NCBI GenBank assembly: GCA_043784465.1 | Contig: JAYVYJ010000053.1 | Location: 1 to 9,970 of the forward strand | Length of the DNA: 9,970 nt | Source: Roseiarcus sp043784465 | GTDB lineage: Bacteria; Pseudomonadota; Alphaproteobacteria; Rhizobiales; Beijerinckiaceae | Direction: 5' to 3' | Translations under genes and position numbers: made by a program | Notes under the pieces: generated by a model | What the model was told of the DNA's origin: nothing | What the model saw: the letters and a program-made list of their open reading frames with translations, nothing else | The model's database searches: none | Shown here: positions 1-7,758 of the stretch, piece after piece | Position numbering within the stretch: position 1 is the stretch's first letter | Layout of the letters: the number at the start of each line of letters is the position of its first letter

Positions 1-292
1 CGCCGTGGCACAGGCCTTCGACGATTTCAAAAAGCACAACATTCTGACATTCGGCGCCATGCAGGGCGCGCTCGAAGCGCTGTTCGAGGACCTGGCGCCC
101 GACAAGATCGAAAGCGCCCTTGGACCGGAGCGGGGTTTGGGCGCGGTGATGTCGTCCCGTAAGGCGCGATTGTGGGACGCCTATGCGGAACGATGGCGGG
201 CCTTGACGAAGCGGGCGGACGGGCGGCTCAACGACGCCTTCATGAACTTGTTCGCCGAAGCCTACGACAAACTGGACGACAAGGGCGGCTAG
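1..292 (+). CDS. tagH: T6SS FHA-domain protein (Fha/TagH), C-terminal part, 5'-truncated
   Basis: This is the last 96 or so codons of an FHA-domain protein of the type VI secretion system, and the gene starts before the window. The reading frame is open from base 2, so the GTG at 5 is not its real start. The phosphothreonine-binding FHA domain itself would be N-terminal and is not visible. What is seen is the end of the conserved T6SS-specific C-terminal domain: an AFDDFKKHN segment, then ARLWDAYAERW and a terminal FAEAYDKLD helix, which match the usual end of this family. In known systems Fha is a cytoplasmic scaffold that binds phosphorylated partners and promotes assembly of the apparatus; PppA reverses this and TagF represses it. 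Both of those genes lie downstream here, as does tssK. The family assignment rests on the C-terminal domain and on context. The gene could equally be named fha, and the symbol varies between species. Confidence 0.88.
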   Translation, partial: AVAQAFDDFKKHNILTFGAMQGALEALFEDLAPDKIESALGPERGLGAVMSSRKARLWDAYAERWRALTKRADGRLNDAFMNLFAEAYDKLDDKGG

Positions 293-396
293 AGCGAATA
301 TCTATCAAGATGAAACACCGTCGTCGCGGGCGAAGCGGAGCCATCGATGTATCCGCAGAATCGAACTCATACCTACGGACTGGCGGACCCGTCGTC

Positions 397-534
397 GTCA
401 TGGCCGGGCTCGTCGCGGCGGTCACGCCGTCGCGCTGCGAGGCGTCTGAAACAAAAGGCTGAGACGTTGGGGACGATTTTCATAGCTCGCGAGAGCGGCG
501 CGGCGCGGAATCCCCGGACAAGCCCGGGCATGAC
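397..534. repeat. Intergenic inverted repeat with GTCATG-CCGGGCT arms
   Basis: Two 18-base arms at 397-414 and 517-534 are reverse complements of each other at 16 of 18 positions. The right arm reads, on the - strand, as GTCATGCCCGGGCTTGTC, the start of a dispersed intergenic repeat common in Hyphomicrobiales genomes. The about 100 bases between the arms show no convincing gene: every ORF across them is short, changes character inside the repeat and lacks any family signature. With the element at 590-618 this fills most of the 391-base gap between the FHA gene and tssK. Whether it forms a hairpin that affects transcription into tssK is not shown by the sequence. Confidence 0.6.
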
Positions 535-589
535 GCAGCAGCCTGGTGGGCCGGCAGGAACAGTCGATGGTCGTGCGAGCTCGGCGAGG

Positions 590-618
590 TGGATGGCTTC
601 GCTGCGCTCGCAATGACG
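590..618 (-). repeat. Dispersed repeat unit (CATTGCGAGCG...CAATCC type)
   Basis: Read on the - strand this stretch is the widespread bacterial intergenic motif beginning CCGTCATTGCGAGCGCAGCG and ending near CCATCC. Its - strand translation contains RHCERSEAI, a string often seen when such repeats are wrongly called as protein. It lies 66 bases before the tssK start and is part of the composite repeat that begins at 397. It is non-coding, and I see no sign that it is a complete transposable element. Confidence 0.6.
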
Positions 619-683
619 GAATGCCGATTCTATTTGTTTGAAGCCGCTCCGAAGGTCGGAACCCAACAAGGACGTCATCAAAC

Positions 684-2021
684 ATGTCGTGGAGCGCGAA
701 AGTTCACTGGACCGAGGGGTTGTTCCTGCGGCCCCACCATCTTCAGCAAGCCGACCGTTATAGCGAAAACGCGCTCGAAGCCCGCACCCGCCATGTCACG
801 CCCTACCCCTACGGTTTCGCGGCGATAGAGATCGACCGCGATCTCGCCCAGCAGGGCAAGTTCGCGCTGCGTCGCGCCAGCGGCGTGATGCCCGACGGCG
901 GCCTCATCGATTTTCCCGCCGACAGCCCGGCGCCCGCGCCCATCGACGTGCCGGAGTCGGCGGCGTTGCACACGATCTGGCTGACCGCCCCGGCGCGCGC
1001 GCAAAACGCCCGCGAGGTCGGCCCGCAGGCGTCGGAGAACGCGACGCGCTTCGTCATCGGCACGGAAACGGTGATCGACTCGACCTCGCATCTGCGCATC
1101 GAGGAGGAGATCGAGGTCGCCTATCCGCGCTTCGCCTACGAAATCCGCAAGACGCCCAAACCCGGCTTCGTCAGCCTATGCGTGGCGCGGCTGGTCGAGG
1201 TGCACGACAAGACGCTGGTGTTCGACGAGAAATTCGCGCCGCCCATGTTGCTGATCGCGGCGCACCCGACGACAGTCGGCTGGCTCGACAGCGTGATTGG
1301 CTGGATTTCTGCAAAGCTCGACGAACTCGCGCGTTACGCCAGCGACCCCACCGCCGGGGGCGGCTTGCAGAGCGCCGATTACCTGATGTTGCAAATGCTC
1401 AACCGCGTGACCCCCGCGCTCGCACATTACCGGCGCTCGCGCGCGGTCCATCCCGAGCGGCTTTATCTGGAGCTGCTGGGCATTGCCGGCGAACTCGCGA
1501 CCTTCGCCACGCCCGAGCGGCGCGCGCGCGAATACGAGGCTTACGTCCACGACGATCTGGAGCGCTGCTTTGCGCCGGTGCTGCGCGACATTCAGAATTT
1601 CCTGTCCGCCCAACTCGACCGCCGCGCGATCCGGCTGGAGTTGATCGAGCGCGCCCCCAACTCGTTTATCTCGACGATCAAGGACCGCACGCTGTTCCGC
1701 AACGCGACCTTCATTCTGGAGGTGTCGGCGCGGCGTCCGCTCAGCGAGATCCAGCAAAGCCTGCCTGCCTATCTGAAGGTTGGCCCCAACACGAAGATGA
1801 ACGAGATTGTTCATGCCGCGCTGCCCGGCGTGCCGCTGGTTCATCTGCCGACCCCGCCGCCGCAAATCCGCGCGATCACGGATCACGTCTATTTCTACCT
1901 CGACCGCACCTCGCCGCTTTGGCCCGAGTTCAGCGTCGCGAGCGCGGTCGGCATGCATTTCGCGGGCGATTGGCCGGAGCTTCAGCTTGAGTTCTGGGCG
2001 CTGCGGGAAGGCCGGCGATGA
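684..2021 (+). CDS. tssK: Type VI secretion system baseplate subunit TssK
   Basis: TssK (445 residues, the normal length of about 440-450) is the trimeric cytoplasmic adaptor that ties the T6SS baseplate to the TssL-TssM membrane complex. The N-terminus has the family signature W-x-EGLFLRPHHLQQADRY at residues 9-26. The C-terminal receptor-binding region (about 365-445) has the expected ALPGVPLVHLPTPP, the YLDRTSPLW core and a final FAGDWPELQLEFWALR. The middle part fits the shoulder domain. The ATG at 684 places the signature at the correct distance from the start and has a weak AAGGA about 11 bases upstream. It is preceded by the 391-base repeat-filled gap and overlaps tssL by four bases (ATGA, 2018-2021), so translation of the two is probably coupled. 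I see no damage and no reason for an alternative assignment. Confidence 0.97.
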   Translation: MSWSAKVHWTEGLFLRPHHLQQADRYSENALEARTRHVTPYPYGFAAIEIDRDLAQQGKFALRRASGVMPDGGLIDFPADSPAPAPIDVPESAALHTIWLTAPARAQNAREVGPQASENATRFVIGTETVIDSTSHLRIEEEIEVAYPRFAYEIRKTPKPGFVSLCVARLVEVHDKTLVFDEKFAPPMLLIAAHPTTVGWLDSVIGWISAKLDELARYASDPTAGGGLQSADYLMLQMLNRVTPALAHYRRSRAVHPERLYLELLGIAGELATFATPERRAREYEAYVHDDLERCFAPVLRDIQNFLSAQLDRRAIRLELIERAPNSFISTIKDRTLFRNATFILEVSARRPLSEIQQSLPAYLKVGPNTKMNEIVHAALPGVPLVHLPTPPPQIRAITDHVYFYLDRTSPLWPEFSVASAVGMHFAGDWPELQLEFWALREGRR

Positions 2022-3508
2022 GCGGGGGCGACGATCCGTTCGGCCGCGCCGACCGGACGATCATCCGTCCCAATCCGGGCGGCCGCCTGCCGCAAACGCC
2101 CGCGCAACCCCCGCCCTACGCGCCGCCCCCTGCGGGCGGCGCGCCCCCGGCCTCGCGCCCGCAATCCGCCGTCGCCTATCCCGCAGCGGCGCCCCCCGAG
2201 GGCGACGCGTGGATGACGGGCCGCGCCGTCAATCCGTATCTGCCCACGAGCGCCGCGCCGCCGCCGATGACGCCGGCGCCCGTGTCGCCTCATGTCGCCG
2301 TCGATCTGGCGATGGTCGCCGACAATCCGCTGATGCGCGCCGCCGCCACGCTTCTTCTGGCGCTGGGCCGCTTGCGCGCCTCGCTGTCGCGCGCGGGCGC
2401 GGCGCCGCTAATGGATCAGGTGGCGCAGGCCATCGAAGGGTTCGAGCGCGACGCGCGCGCGGGCGGCGCGCCCGCCGATCAGGTGCAGGTCGCCAAATTC
2501 GCGCTCGCGGCGACCGCCGACGACATCGTGCAGAATTTGCCCAGCGACGACCGCCACGTCTGGACGCGCTACAGCATGCTCGTGCGTTTCTTCGGCGAGC
2601 GCAACGGCGGCTTGCAGTTCTTCGAGGAGCTTGACCGCGCCAAGAAGAACCCCGCCGTCAATCTCGGCCTGCTGGAGCTGATGCACGCCTGTTTGAGCTT
2701 AGGCTTCGAGGGCATGTATCGCGCCCACGGCGGCATGGGCGCGCTTCAGGGCCTGCGCCGCGATCTCTACGAGACCATCCGCCGCGCGTCGCCCAAGACC
2801 ATCGAGGACCTGTCGCCCCATTGGCGCGGGCAGACCATCGGCTTGAGCGCCAACCGGCTGCAAATCCCGGCCTGGGCGGTGGCGGCGTTCGCGGGCGTGA
2901 TGCTGCTGGGAGTTTATCTGTTCCTGCGCCATTTGCTGAGCGGACAGGCCGAGGCGCTGGCGCTCAAGATGGCGGCGGTCTTTCCGGAATCGAACATCGA
3001 ACTGGTTCGCGAAGTCGCCGCTGCGCCCCCGCCCGACGCCAAGCCCACCCTTTCGCCGCAACTCATCTGCATCCGCAAAGCACTGGCGGCCGAAATCATG
3101 GCGGGCAAGGTGAGCGCGGACCAGACGCCAACCACGATCTTCGTGCGCGTCGGCAGCGTCGTGCTGTTTCCTTCCGGCGGCGCCAACGCCAACGCGTCTT
3201 TCGCCTCCATCGCCAAGAAGATCGCCGCCGTTCTCGACAAGGAGCCCGGCGACGTCACCGTGACCGGCTATACCGACGGCGACCCGATCAAGACGGTCGC
3301 CTATCCCTCCAATTTTGAATTGTCCGAAGCGCGCGCGCGCTCGGTCACGGCGATGCTGAAGCCCTCATTGAACGATCCCAAGCGCGCGGTGGCCAAAGGC
3401 AAGGGCGAGGCGGAGCCGGTCGCGCCCAACGATGTGGAGGCCAACAAATCGAAGAACCGGCGGGTTGAAATCTCCATTCCGCGCACCGACAGCCGGGTGT
3501 GCTCGTGA
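2018..3508 (+). CDS. tssL: TssL with C-terminal OmpA-like peptidoglycan-binding domain
   Basis: TssL (496 residues) is an inner-membrane subunit of the T6SS membrane complex. The order of parts is: a short N-terminal motif RTIIRPNPGG (13-22); a proline- and alanine-rich linker (about 25-90); the cytoplasmic DotU/IcmH-like helical domain (about 102-280), with DDIVQNLP, FFGERNGGLQFFEEL, LLELMHACLSLGFEGMYR and LRRDLYETIR; one membrane helix (283-306); and a periplasmic OmpA/MotB-like domain (about 372-487) with VLFPSG, VTGYTDGDP, LSEARARSV and a final NKSKNRRVEI. Many TssL proteins lack this last domain and use a separate TagL; here anchoring to the cell wall is built in. The aspartate of YTDGDP and the arginine of NRRVE are the residues expected to contact peptidoglycan. 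Thr14 corresponds to the phosphosite described for Agrobacterium TssL. The gene overlaps tssK by four bases and also overlaps the tssM start. Confidence 0.97.
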   Translation: MSGGDDPFGRADRTIIRPNPGGRLPQTPAQPPPYAPPPAGGAPPASRPQSAVAYPAAAPPEGDAWMTGRAVNPYLPTSAAPPPMTPAPVSPHVAVDLAMVADNPLMRAAATLLLALGRLRASLSRAGAAPLMDQVAQAIEGFERDARAGGAPADQVQVAKFALAATADDIVQNLPSDDRHVWTRYSMLVRFFGERNGGLQFFEELDRAKKNPAVNLGLLELMHACLSLGFEGMYRAHGGMGALQGLRRDLYETIRRASPKTIEDLSPHWRGQTIGLSANRLQIPAWAVAAFAGVMLLGVYLFLRHLLSGQAEALALKMAAVFPESNIELVREVAAAPPPDAKPTLSPQLICIRKALAAEIMAGKVSADQTPTTIFVRVGSVVLFPSGGANANASFASIAKKIAAVLDKEPGDVTVTGYTDGDPIKTVAYPSNFELSEARARSVTAMLKPSLNDPKRAVAKGKGEAEPVAPNDVEANKSKNRRVEISIPRTDSRVCS

Positions 3509-6500
3509 CCTGGGCGTTCTGGCTCTGGATCGCGCTCAGCGTGTTGGGCGCATGGTTGCTTGCCGGGCTTGTTTGGTTCGCGGGTCCGCTGATCTCGGTG
3601 GCCGACTATACGCCGCTTGAGGGGACCGGCTTACGGCTCATCATCGTCGCCGTAATTTTCCTCGTCGTCGGCGCGCTCATCACGTGGCGCATCGTCGCCC
3701 GCTTGCGCGCCGTGGCTGCGCTGGAAAAGGCGATGACGGAGAGCGTGCAGGACGACAGCGACGCGCCCGTTCTCAAACAGAAGATGGAGGACGCTCTCCT
3801 CACGCTGAAGAATGCGGGCAAGGCGGACGGGCCGGCGCTTTATGACCTGCCATGGTATCTCATCATCGGCCCGCCGGGCGCGGGCAAAACGACGGCGCTC
3901 GTCAATTCCGGACTGCGCTTTCCCCTCGCGGTGGGGGGCGGGCCGCAGGCGGTCGCGGGGGTCGGGGGCACGCGCTATTGCGACTGGTGGTTCACCGACA
4001 AAGCCATCCTGATCGACACCGCCGGGCGCTACACGACGCAGGATTCCGACGCCAAGGCGGACAAGCGAAGCTGGCTCGCCTTCCTCGACCTCTTGCGCCG
4101 AAACCGTCCGCGCCAGCCGATCAACGGCGTGCTTGTCGCCATCTCCATCGCCGATCTGCTGACGCTCAGCGCCACCGACATCGCCGCGCACGCCGACGCG
4201 ATCCGGCGCCGCCTCGACGAGCTGCACGAGCAATTGCGCATCAGCTTCCCGGTCTATGCGGTGTTCACCAAGCTGGACCTGATCGCGGGCTTCACTACCT
4301 ACTTCGCCGATCTCGACGAGGCCGGACGAAACGTCGTGTGGGGCGCGACATTCCAGACCGCCAGCAAGACCGCCAACACGGTCGCCCAGGTTCCTGACGA
4401 GTTCGACCTTCTGGTCAAGCGCGTCTTCGAGCGCATGCCCGAGCGGTTGCAGGACGAACCCGACCCGCGCGCCCGCGCGACCTTGTTCGGCCTGCCCGCG
4501 CAGATGACGGCGATCCGTAAACCCATCGTCGAATTCCTCAACCGCGTGTTCGAGCCGACGCGCTACCAGACGACGGCGGCGCTGCGCGGATTCTATTTCA
4601 CCTCCGGTATGCAGGAGGGCACGCCGCTCGACGCGGTCATCGGCGCGCTGCAACGCAGCTACGGCGTCGAAAGCTTTGGCGCGGCGGCCCATTCGGGGGT
4701 CGGCAAAAGTTTCTTCCTGCACGATCTGTTGACAAAAGTGATCTTCGCCGAGGCCGGCTGGGTGTCGGTCAACATGTCGGCGGTGCGACGCGCGCTGATC
4801 GTCCGCACGGCGGCGTTCGGCGCCATCGCGCTGGTGGCCGCCGGAGTGCTTGGCCTCTGGTGGGTCAGCTTCCTGGGCAACACGTCGCTCATCAAGTCGA
4901 CCGACGTCGGCTTCGACAATTTCGCCGCCGCCGCCTCGCCGCTGATCAAACAGACAAGCGTCAATGAGCCCGACGTCCGGCCGGTCTATCAGTTGATCGG
5001 GGCGCTGCCGCCGCTGCCCTACGGTTACGACAATCGCGACGCGGCGACGCCTTTGAAAGACACCTTCGGCCTCAGCGAGCGCGGCCGCGTGCAGGATGCC
5101 TCCGTCACCGCCTATCAGACCGCGCTGGAGCGGCTGATGCGGCCCCGCCTCGTACTGAGCCTCGAACAGCAGATCGCCAAGAGCGTCAACGACCCAACCT
5201 ATATCTACGAGGCGCTCAAGGTCTATCTGATGCTGGGCCATAAGGCACCGAGCGTCGACAAGACGCTGGTGCTCGACTGGTTCACCCACGAATGGGAGGA
5301 CCGCGTGTTTCCCGGCGCGCCGTACGCGCAGGGTCGCGCGCTGTTGCGGGCGCACCTGAAAGCCATGCTCGACATGGACAATGGCGCGGCGCCGAAAGTG
5401 ACGCTCAACGGCCCGCTGGTCGAACAGGCGCAGGCGACGCTAGCGCGCATGCGCGTCGCGCAGAGGGCCTATACGCTGCTGAAGTCGGAAGCGCGCAACG
5501 CTTTGGTTGAGGATTGGGTCGCCGCGCAGCGCGGCGGCCCGGATATGTCGCTGGTGTTCGAGGCGTCGAACGGCGCCAGCCTCGACAGCGTGCGCGTGCC
5601 CGGCTTCTTCACCTACAACGGCTTCTATCAGGCTTTGCTGGACCGTATGCCGACCATCGCGAGCGCCATCGCCGCCGACAAATGGGTGCTGGGCGCGTCG
5701 GGCGAGCAAGGCGCGGTGCAGAGCCAGTTCGAGCGGCTGTTTCCCGATATCCTCGACATCTACAGCGCCGAGTTCATCGCCGCTTGGGACACGGCGATCC
5801 GTAACCTCACGCTTCGCCCGCTGCTCGCCGACCGCAAGAAATTTCTGCCCCTGAGCGCGGCCTCGGCCCCGACGTCTCCCGTCAAACAAATCTTCGAGTC
5901 GATCCGCAACGAGACCGCGCTAACCCGCGCGCGCGCGGCGCCGCCGACGCCTGGCGTAGCGGGCGACGCCGCGAAGCTCGTCGCCAACAAAGCCGAGCAG
6001 CGGCTCTCCACCACCGCACGCGAGGCGGTCGATCTGGCCATGCGCGCCGAACGCCGCGCGGGCGAGCCGCTGCCTGCGACGCCCGGCGCCAATGTGGAGG
6101 CTTATTTTAAGCCGATTCAGGTTCTGTTCGACGGCGAGGCGGGTTCGCGACCGATGGACGCGCTGCTCGCCAATCTCAACGAGCTTTACCGCCAGCTCTC
6201 GCTCGCCGCGAGCAATCCGGCGCAATCCAAACGCGCTCTCGAACAACTGGACGTCGAGGTCGCGAGCCTGCGCTCCAACGTGACGCGGCTGCCCCAGCCG
6301 CTCGCGGGCATGATGAGCAAGGTCGCGCGCGACGCCGCGGGCGAGGGCAGCAGCCGCACCATCCAGCAACTCACCGACGACATGGCGCAAAACGTCACCG
6401 CGCCCTGTCAACAGATCGTCAGCAACCGCTATCCGGTCTCACGCTCGGACCGCGACATTCCGCTCGCCGATTTTGCGCGCCTGTTCGCGCCCAATGGGCT

Positions 6501-7056
6501 GATCGACAAATTTTTCGCCGCCAATCTCGCCGCGCTCGCCAACACGGGCGCGAAGCCGTGGACATGGCGCAGCGACACCAACATCACCCGGCCCCTCTCC
6601 ACGACGACGTTGCGCCGTTTCCAGCAAGCGGCGGAAATCCGCGACGTGTTCTTTCCCACCGGCGGCGCCCAGCCCAACCTCGCCTTCACCGTCACGCCGC
6701 TGACCTTGAGCGGAGAAGCGCAGACGGCGACGCTCGCCGTCAACGGCGCCAATGTCGTCGCGCAGCAGGGCAGCGCCGCGCCGGGCGCCCTGCAATGGCC
6801 GGGGTCAGGAGCGGGCGCGGCGTCCATCACCATCGCGCCCGACATGCCCGACCGCAAATCGACGCTGGAGCGCACCGGCGCCTGGGCGTTCTTCCGCCTG
6901 GCCGACGCGGGCGCGATGATCCAGCGCGGGTCGGCGGTTAACGTCAGCTTCATCGTCGGGGGGCGGGAGGTGTCGTTTTCGTTTTCCTCCGCTTCGCTGG
7001 ATAATCCTTTAAGTCTGGCGTCGCTTCGTCGTTTCGAGTGTCCCAACGGTCTGTGA
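3499..7056 (+). CDS. tssM: Type VI secretion system membrane subunit TssM (IcmF family)
   Basis: TssM (1185 residues, normal for the family) spans the inner membrane and reaches through the periplasm to the outer-membrane lipoprotein TssJ. Two N-terminal helices (about 5-34 and 45-66) are followed by a cytoplasmic NTPase-like domain with Walker A GPPGAGKT (124-131), the GTRYCDWWF segment, DTAGR (173-177) and TKLD (257-260). A third helix (about 431-459) leads to the long periplasmic IcmF and C-terminal domains. The C-terminus ends with GAWAFFRLADA and a final LRRFECPNGL, the usual TssM ending. All Walker A residues are present; in other species ATP binding matters in some systems and not in others. 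The start is uncertain: GTG at 3499 overlaps tssL by 10 bases, while GTG at 3505 overlaps by four (GTGA), like the tssK-tssL joint, with GGGTG five bases before it. The choice changes only two residues. Confidence 0.97.
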   Translation: MLVTWAFWLWIALSVLGAWLLAGLVWFAGPLISVADYTPLEGTGLRLIIVAVIFLVVGALITWRIVARLRAVAALEKAMTESVQDDSDAPVLKQKMEDALLTLKNAGKADGPALYDLPWYLIIGPPGAGKTTALVNSGLRFPLAVGGGPQAVAGVGGTRYCDWWFTDKAILIDTAGRYTTQDSDAKADKRSWLAFLDLLRRNRPRQPINGVLVAISIADLLTLSATDIAAHADAIRRRLDELHEQLRISFPVYAVFTKLDLIAGFTTYFADLDEAGRNVVWGATFQTASKTANTVAQVPDEFDLLVKRVFERMPERLQDEPDPRARATLFGLPAQMTAIRKPIVEFLNRVFEPTRYQTTAALRGFYFTSGMQEGTPLDAVIGALQRSYGVESFGAAAHSGVGKSFFLHDLLTKVIFAEAGWVSVNMSAVRRALIVRTAAFGAIALVAAGVLGLWWVSFLGNTSLIKSTDVGFDNFAAAASPLIKQTSVNEPDVRPVYQLIGALPPLPYGYDNRDAATPLKDTFGLSERGRVQDASVTAYQTALERLMRPRLVLSLEQQIAKSVNDPTYIYEALKVYLMLGHKAPSVDKTLVLDWFTHEWEDRVFPGAPYAQGRALLRAHLKAMLDMDNGAAPKVTLNGPLVEQAQATLARMRVAQRAYTLLKSEARNALVEDWVAAQRGGPDMSLVFEASNGASLDSVRVPGFFTYNGFYQALLDRMPTIASAIAADKWVLGASGEQGAVQSQFERLFPDILDIYSAEFIAAWDTAIRNLTLRPLLADRKKFLPLSAASAPTSPVKQIFESIRNETALTRARAAPPTPGVAGDAAKLVANKAEQRLSTTAREAVDLAMRAERRAGEPLPATPGANVEAYFKPIQVLFDGEAGSRPMDALLANLNELYRQLSLAASNPAQSKRALEQLDVEVASLRSNVTRLPQPLAGMMSKVARDAAGEGSSRTIQQLTDDMAQNVTAPCQQIVSNRYPVSRSDRDIPLADFARLFAPNGLIDKFFAANLAALANTGAKPWTWRSDTNITRPLSTTTLRRFQQAAEIRDVFFPTGGAQPNLAFTVTPLTLSGEAQTATLAVNGANVVAQQGSAAPGALQWPGSGAGAASITIAPDMPDRKSTLERTGAWAFFRLADAGAMIQRGSAVNVSFIVGGREVSFSFSSASLDNPLSLASLRRFECPNGL

Positions 7057-7065
7057 GAGGCGCGC

Positions 7066-7758
7066 ATGGCTGCGGGGTTCTTCGGCAAACTGCCCGCCAA
7101 ACGCGACTTCGTCGCCTACCAGACCACGCGCCCCTTCCTCGACATGTGGGAGCCGTGGTTGCAGGCCAGCGTCGCGACCTCCCGGGTCGCGCTGGGCGAG
7201 CGTTGGCCGGAGGCTTACAACCGTATGCCGATCTGGCGCTTCTGGCTCGGAGCGCAATTTTGCGGCGAGGCGGTCGTCGGTGCTTTGATGGCCTCTGTGG
7301 ACGGGGTCGGCCGCGCATTTCCCCTCGCCGTGTTTTGCGGCGAAGGCCAGTCGCTGTTGCCGCCGCCGGAAATGGAAGCCAACGCCGTCTGGTGCGAGGC
7401 GGCGGAACAGGCGCTGCTGGGCGCGCTCGCGCCCGACAAGGCGTTCGAGGATTTCGCGCGCGACGTGGACGCCCTGCCCGCGCCCGCGCTGCAAAGCCCG
7501 GTCGAGGAGATGGCCGGCGTCGAAATGCGCGGCGAGGGCGTAACGCTGGTGCGCGGCGTTGGAGCCGACCCAGCGCTCGCGTTCCGGGTCGCTCGGCGCT
7601 TTGGCCATCGCAGCGCGTTTGCGGGCCAGAGTTTCTGGTGGACGCTCGGAGGCGCTGGTTTCGAGCCGCTGGCGCTGGCGGTCGTCGGGCTGCCTGCGCC
7701 AGGGCTGTTCGCCGACATGGTGACGGGATCGTTCGGCGGAGGCGATGCCGATGGTTGA
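7066..7758 (+). CDS. tagF: TagF, post-translational regulator of the T6SS
   Basis: TagF (230 residues) is a cytoplasmic protein that represses T6SS assembly after translation; in Agrobacterium the TagF domain acts through Fha. The family pattern is clear: GFFGKLPAKRDF at 4-15, MPIWRFWL at 54-61, DGVGRAFPL at 79-87 and SFWWTLGG at 189-196, followed by VGLPAPGLF. The more common GDF after the GKLP motif is RDF here. The ATG at 7066 lies nine bases after the tssM stop, with GAGAGG (7055-7060) at good distance; this ribosome site overlaps the tssM stop codon, which supports the start and tight coupling. The C-terminus ends in a short glycine- and aspartate-rich tail that overlaps pppA. In Agrobacterium tagF and pppA form one fused gene; here they are separate but overlapping. 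Confidence 0.95.
   Translation: MAAGFFGKLPAKRDFVAYQTTRPFLDMWEPWLQASVATSRVALGERWPEAYNRMPIWRFWLGAQFCGEAVVGALMASVDGVGRAFPLAVFCGEGQSLLPPPEMEANAVWCEAAEQALLGALAPDKAFEDFARDVDALPAPALQSPVEEMAGVEMRGEGVTLVRGVGADPALAFRVARRFGHRSAFAGQSFWWTLGGAGFEPLALAVVGLPAPGLFADMVTGSFGGGDADG
7738..7742 (+). promoter_or_regulatory. Ribosome binding site that decides the pppA start
   Basis: A full GGAGG lies inside the end of tagF. It is only two bases before the ATG at 7745 but eight bases before the ATG at 7751. The second spacing is normal, so the ATG at 7751 is the better start for pppA. The two choices differ by two residues. Confidence 0.6.

Noticed and set aside
293..683. A promoter before tssK.
   Set aside because: I looked for sigma-70 and sigma-54 type boxes and found no pair with convincing sequence and spacing.
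1807..2634. A 275-codon + strand frame spanning the tssK-tssL joint.
   Set aside because: It is an out-of-frame, Arg- and Ala-rich shadow over two well-supported genes.
3631..5355. A very long - strand open frame (574 codons) opposite tssM.
   Set aside because: It is rich in Arg, Gly and Ala with no domain pattern, and lies fully antisense to a clear TssM; this is the usual effect of GC-rich codon use.
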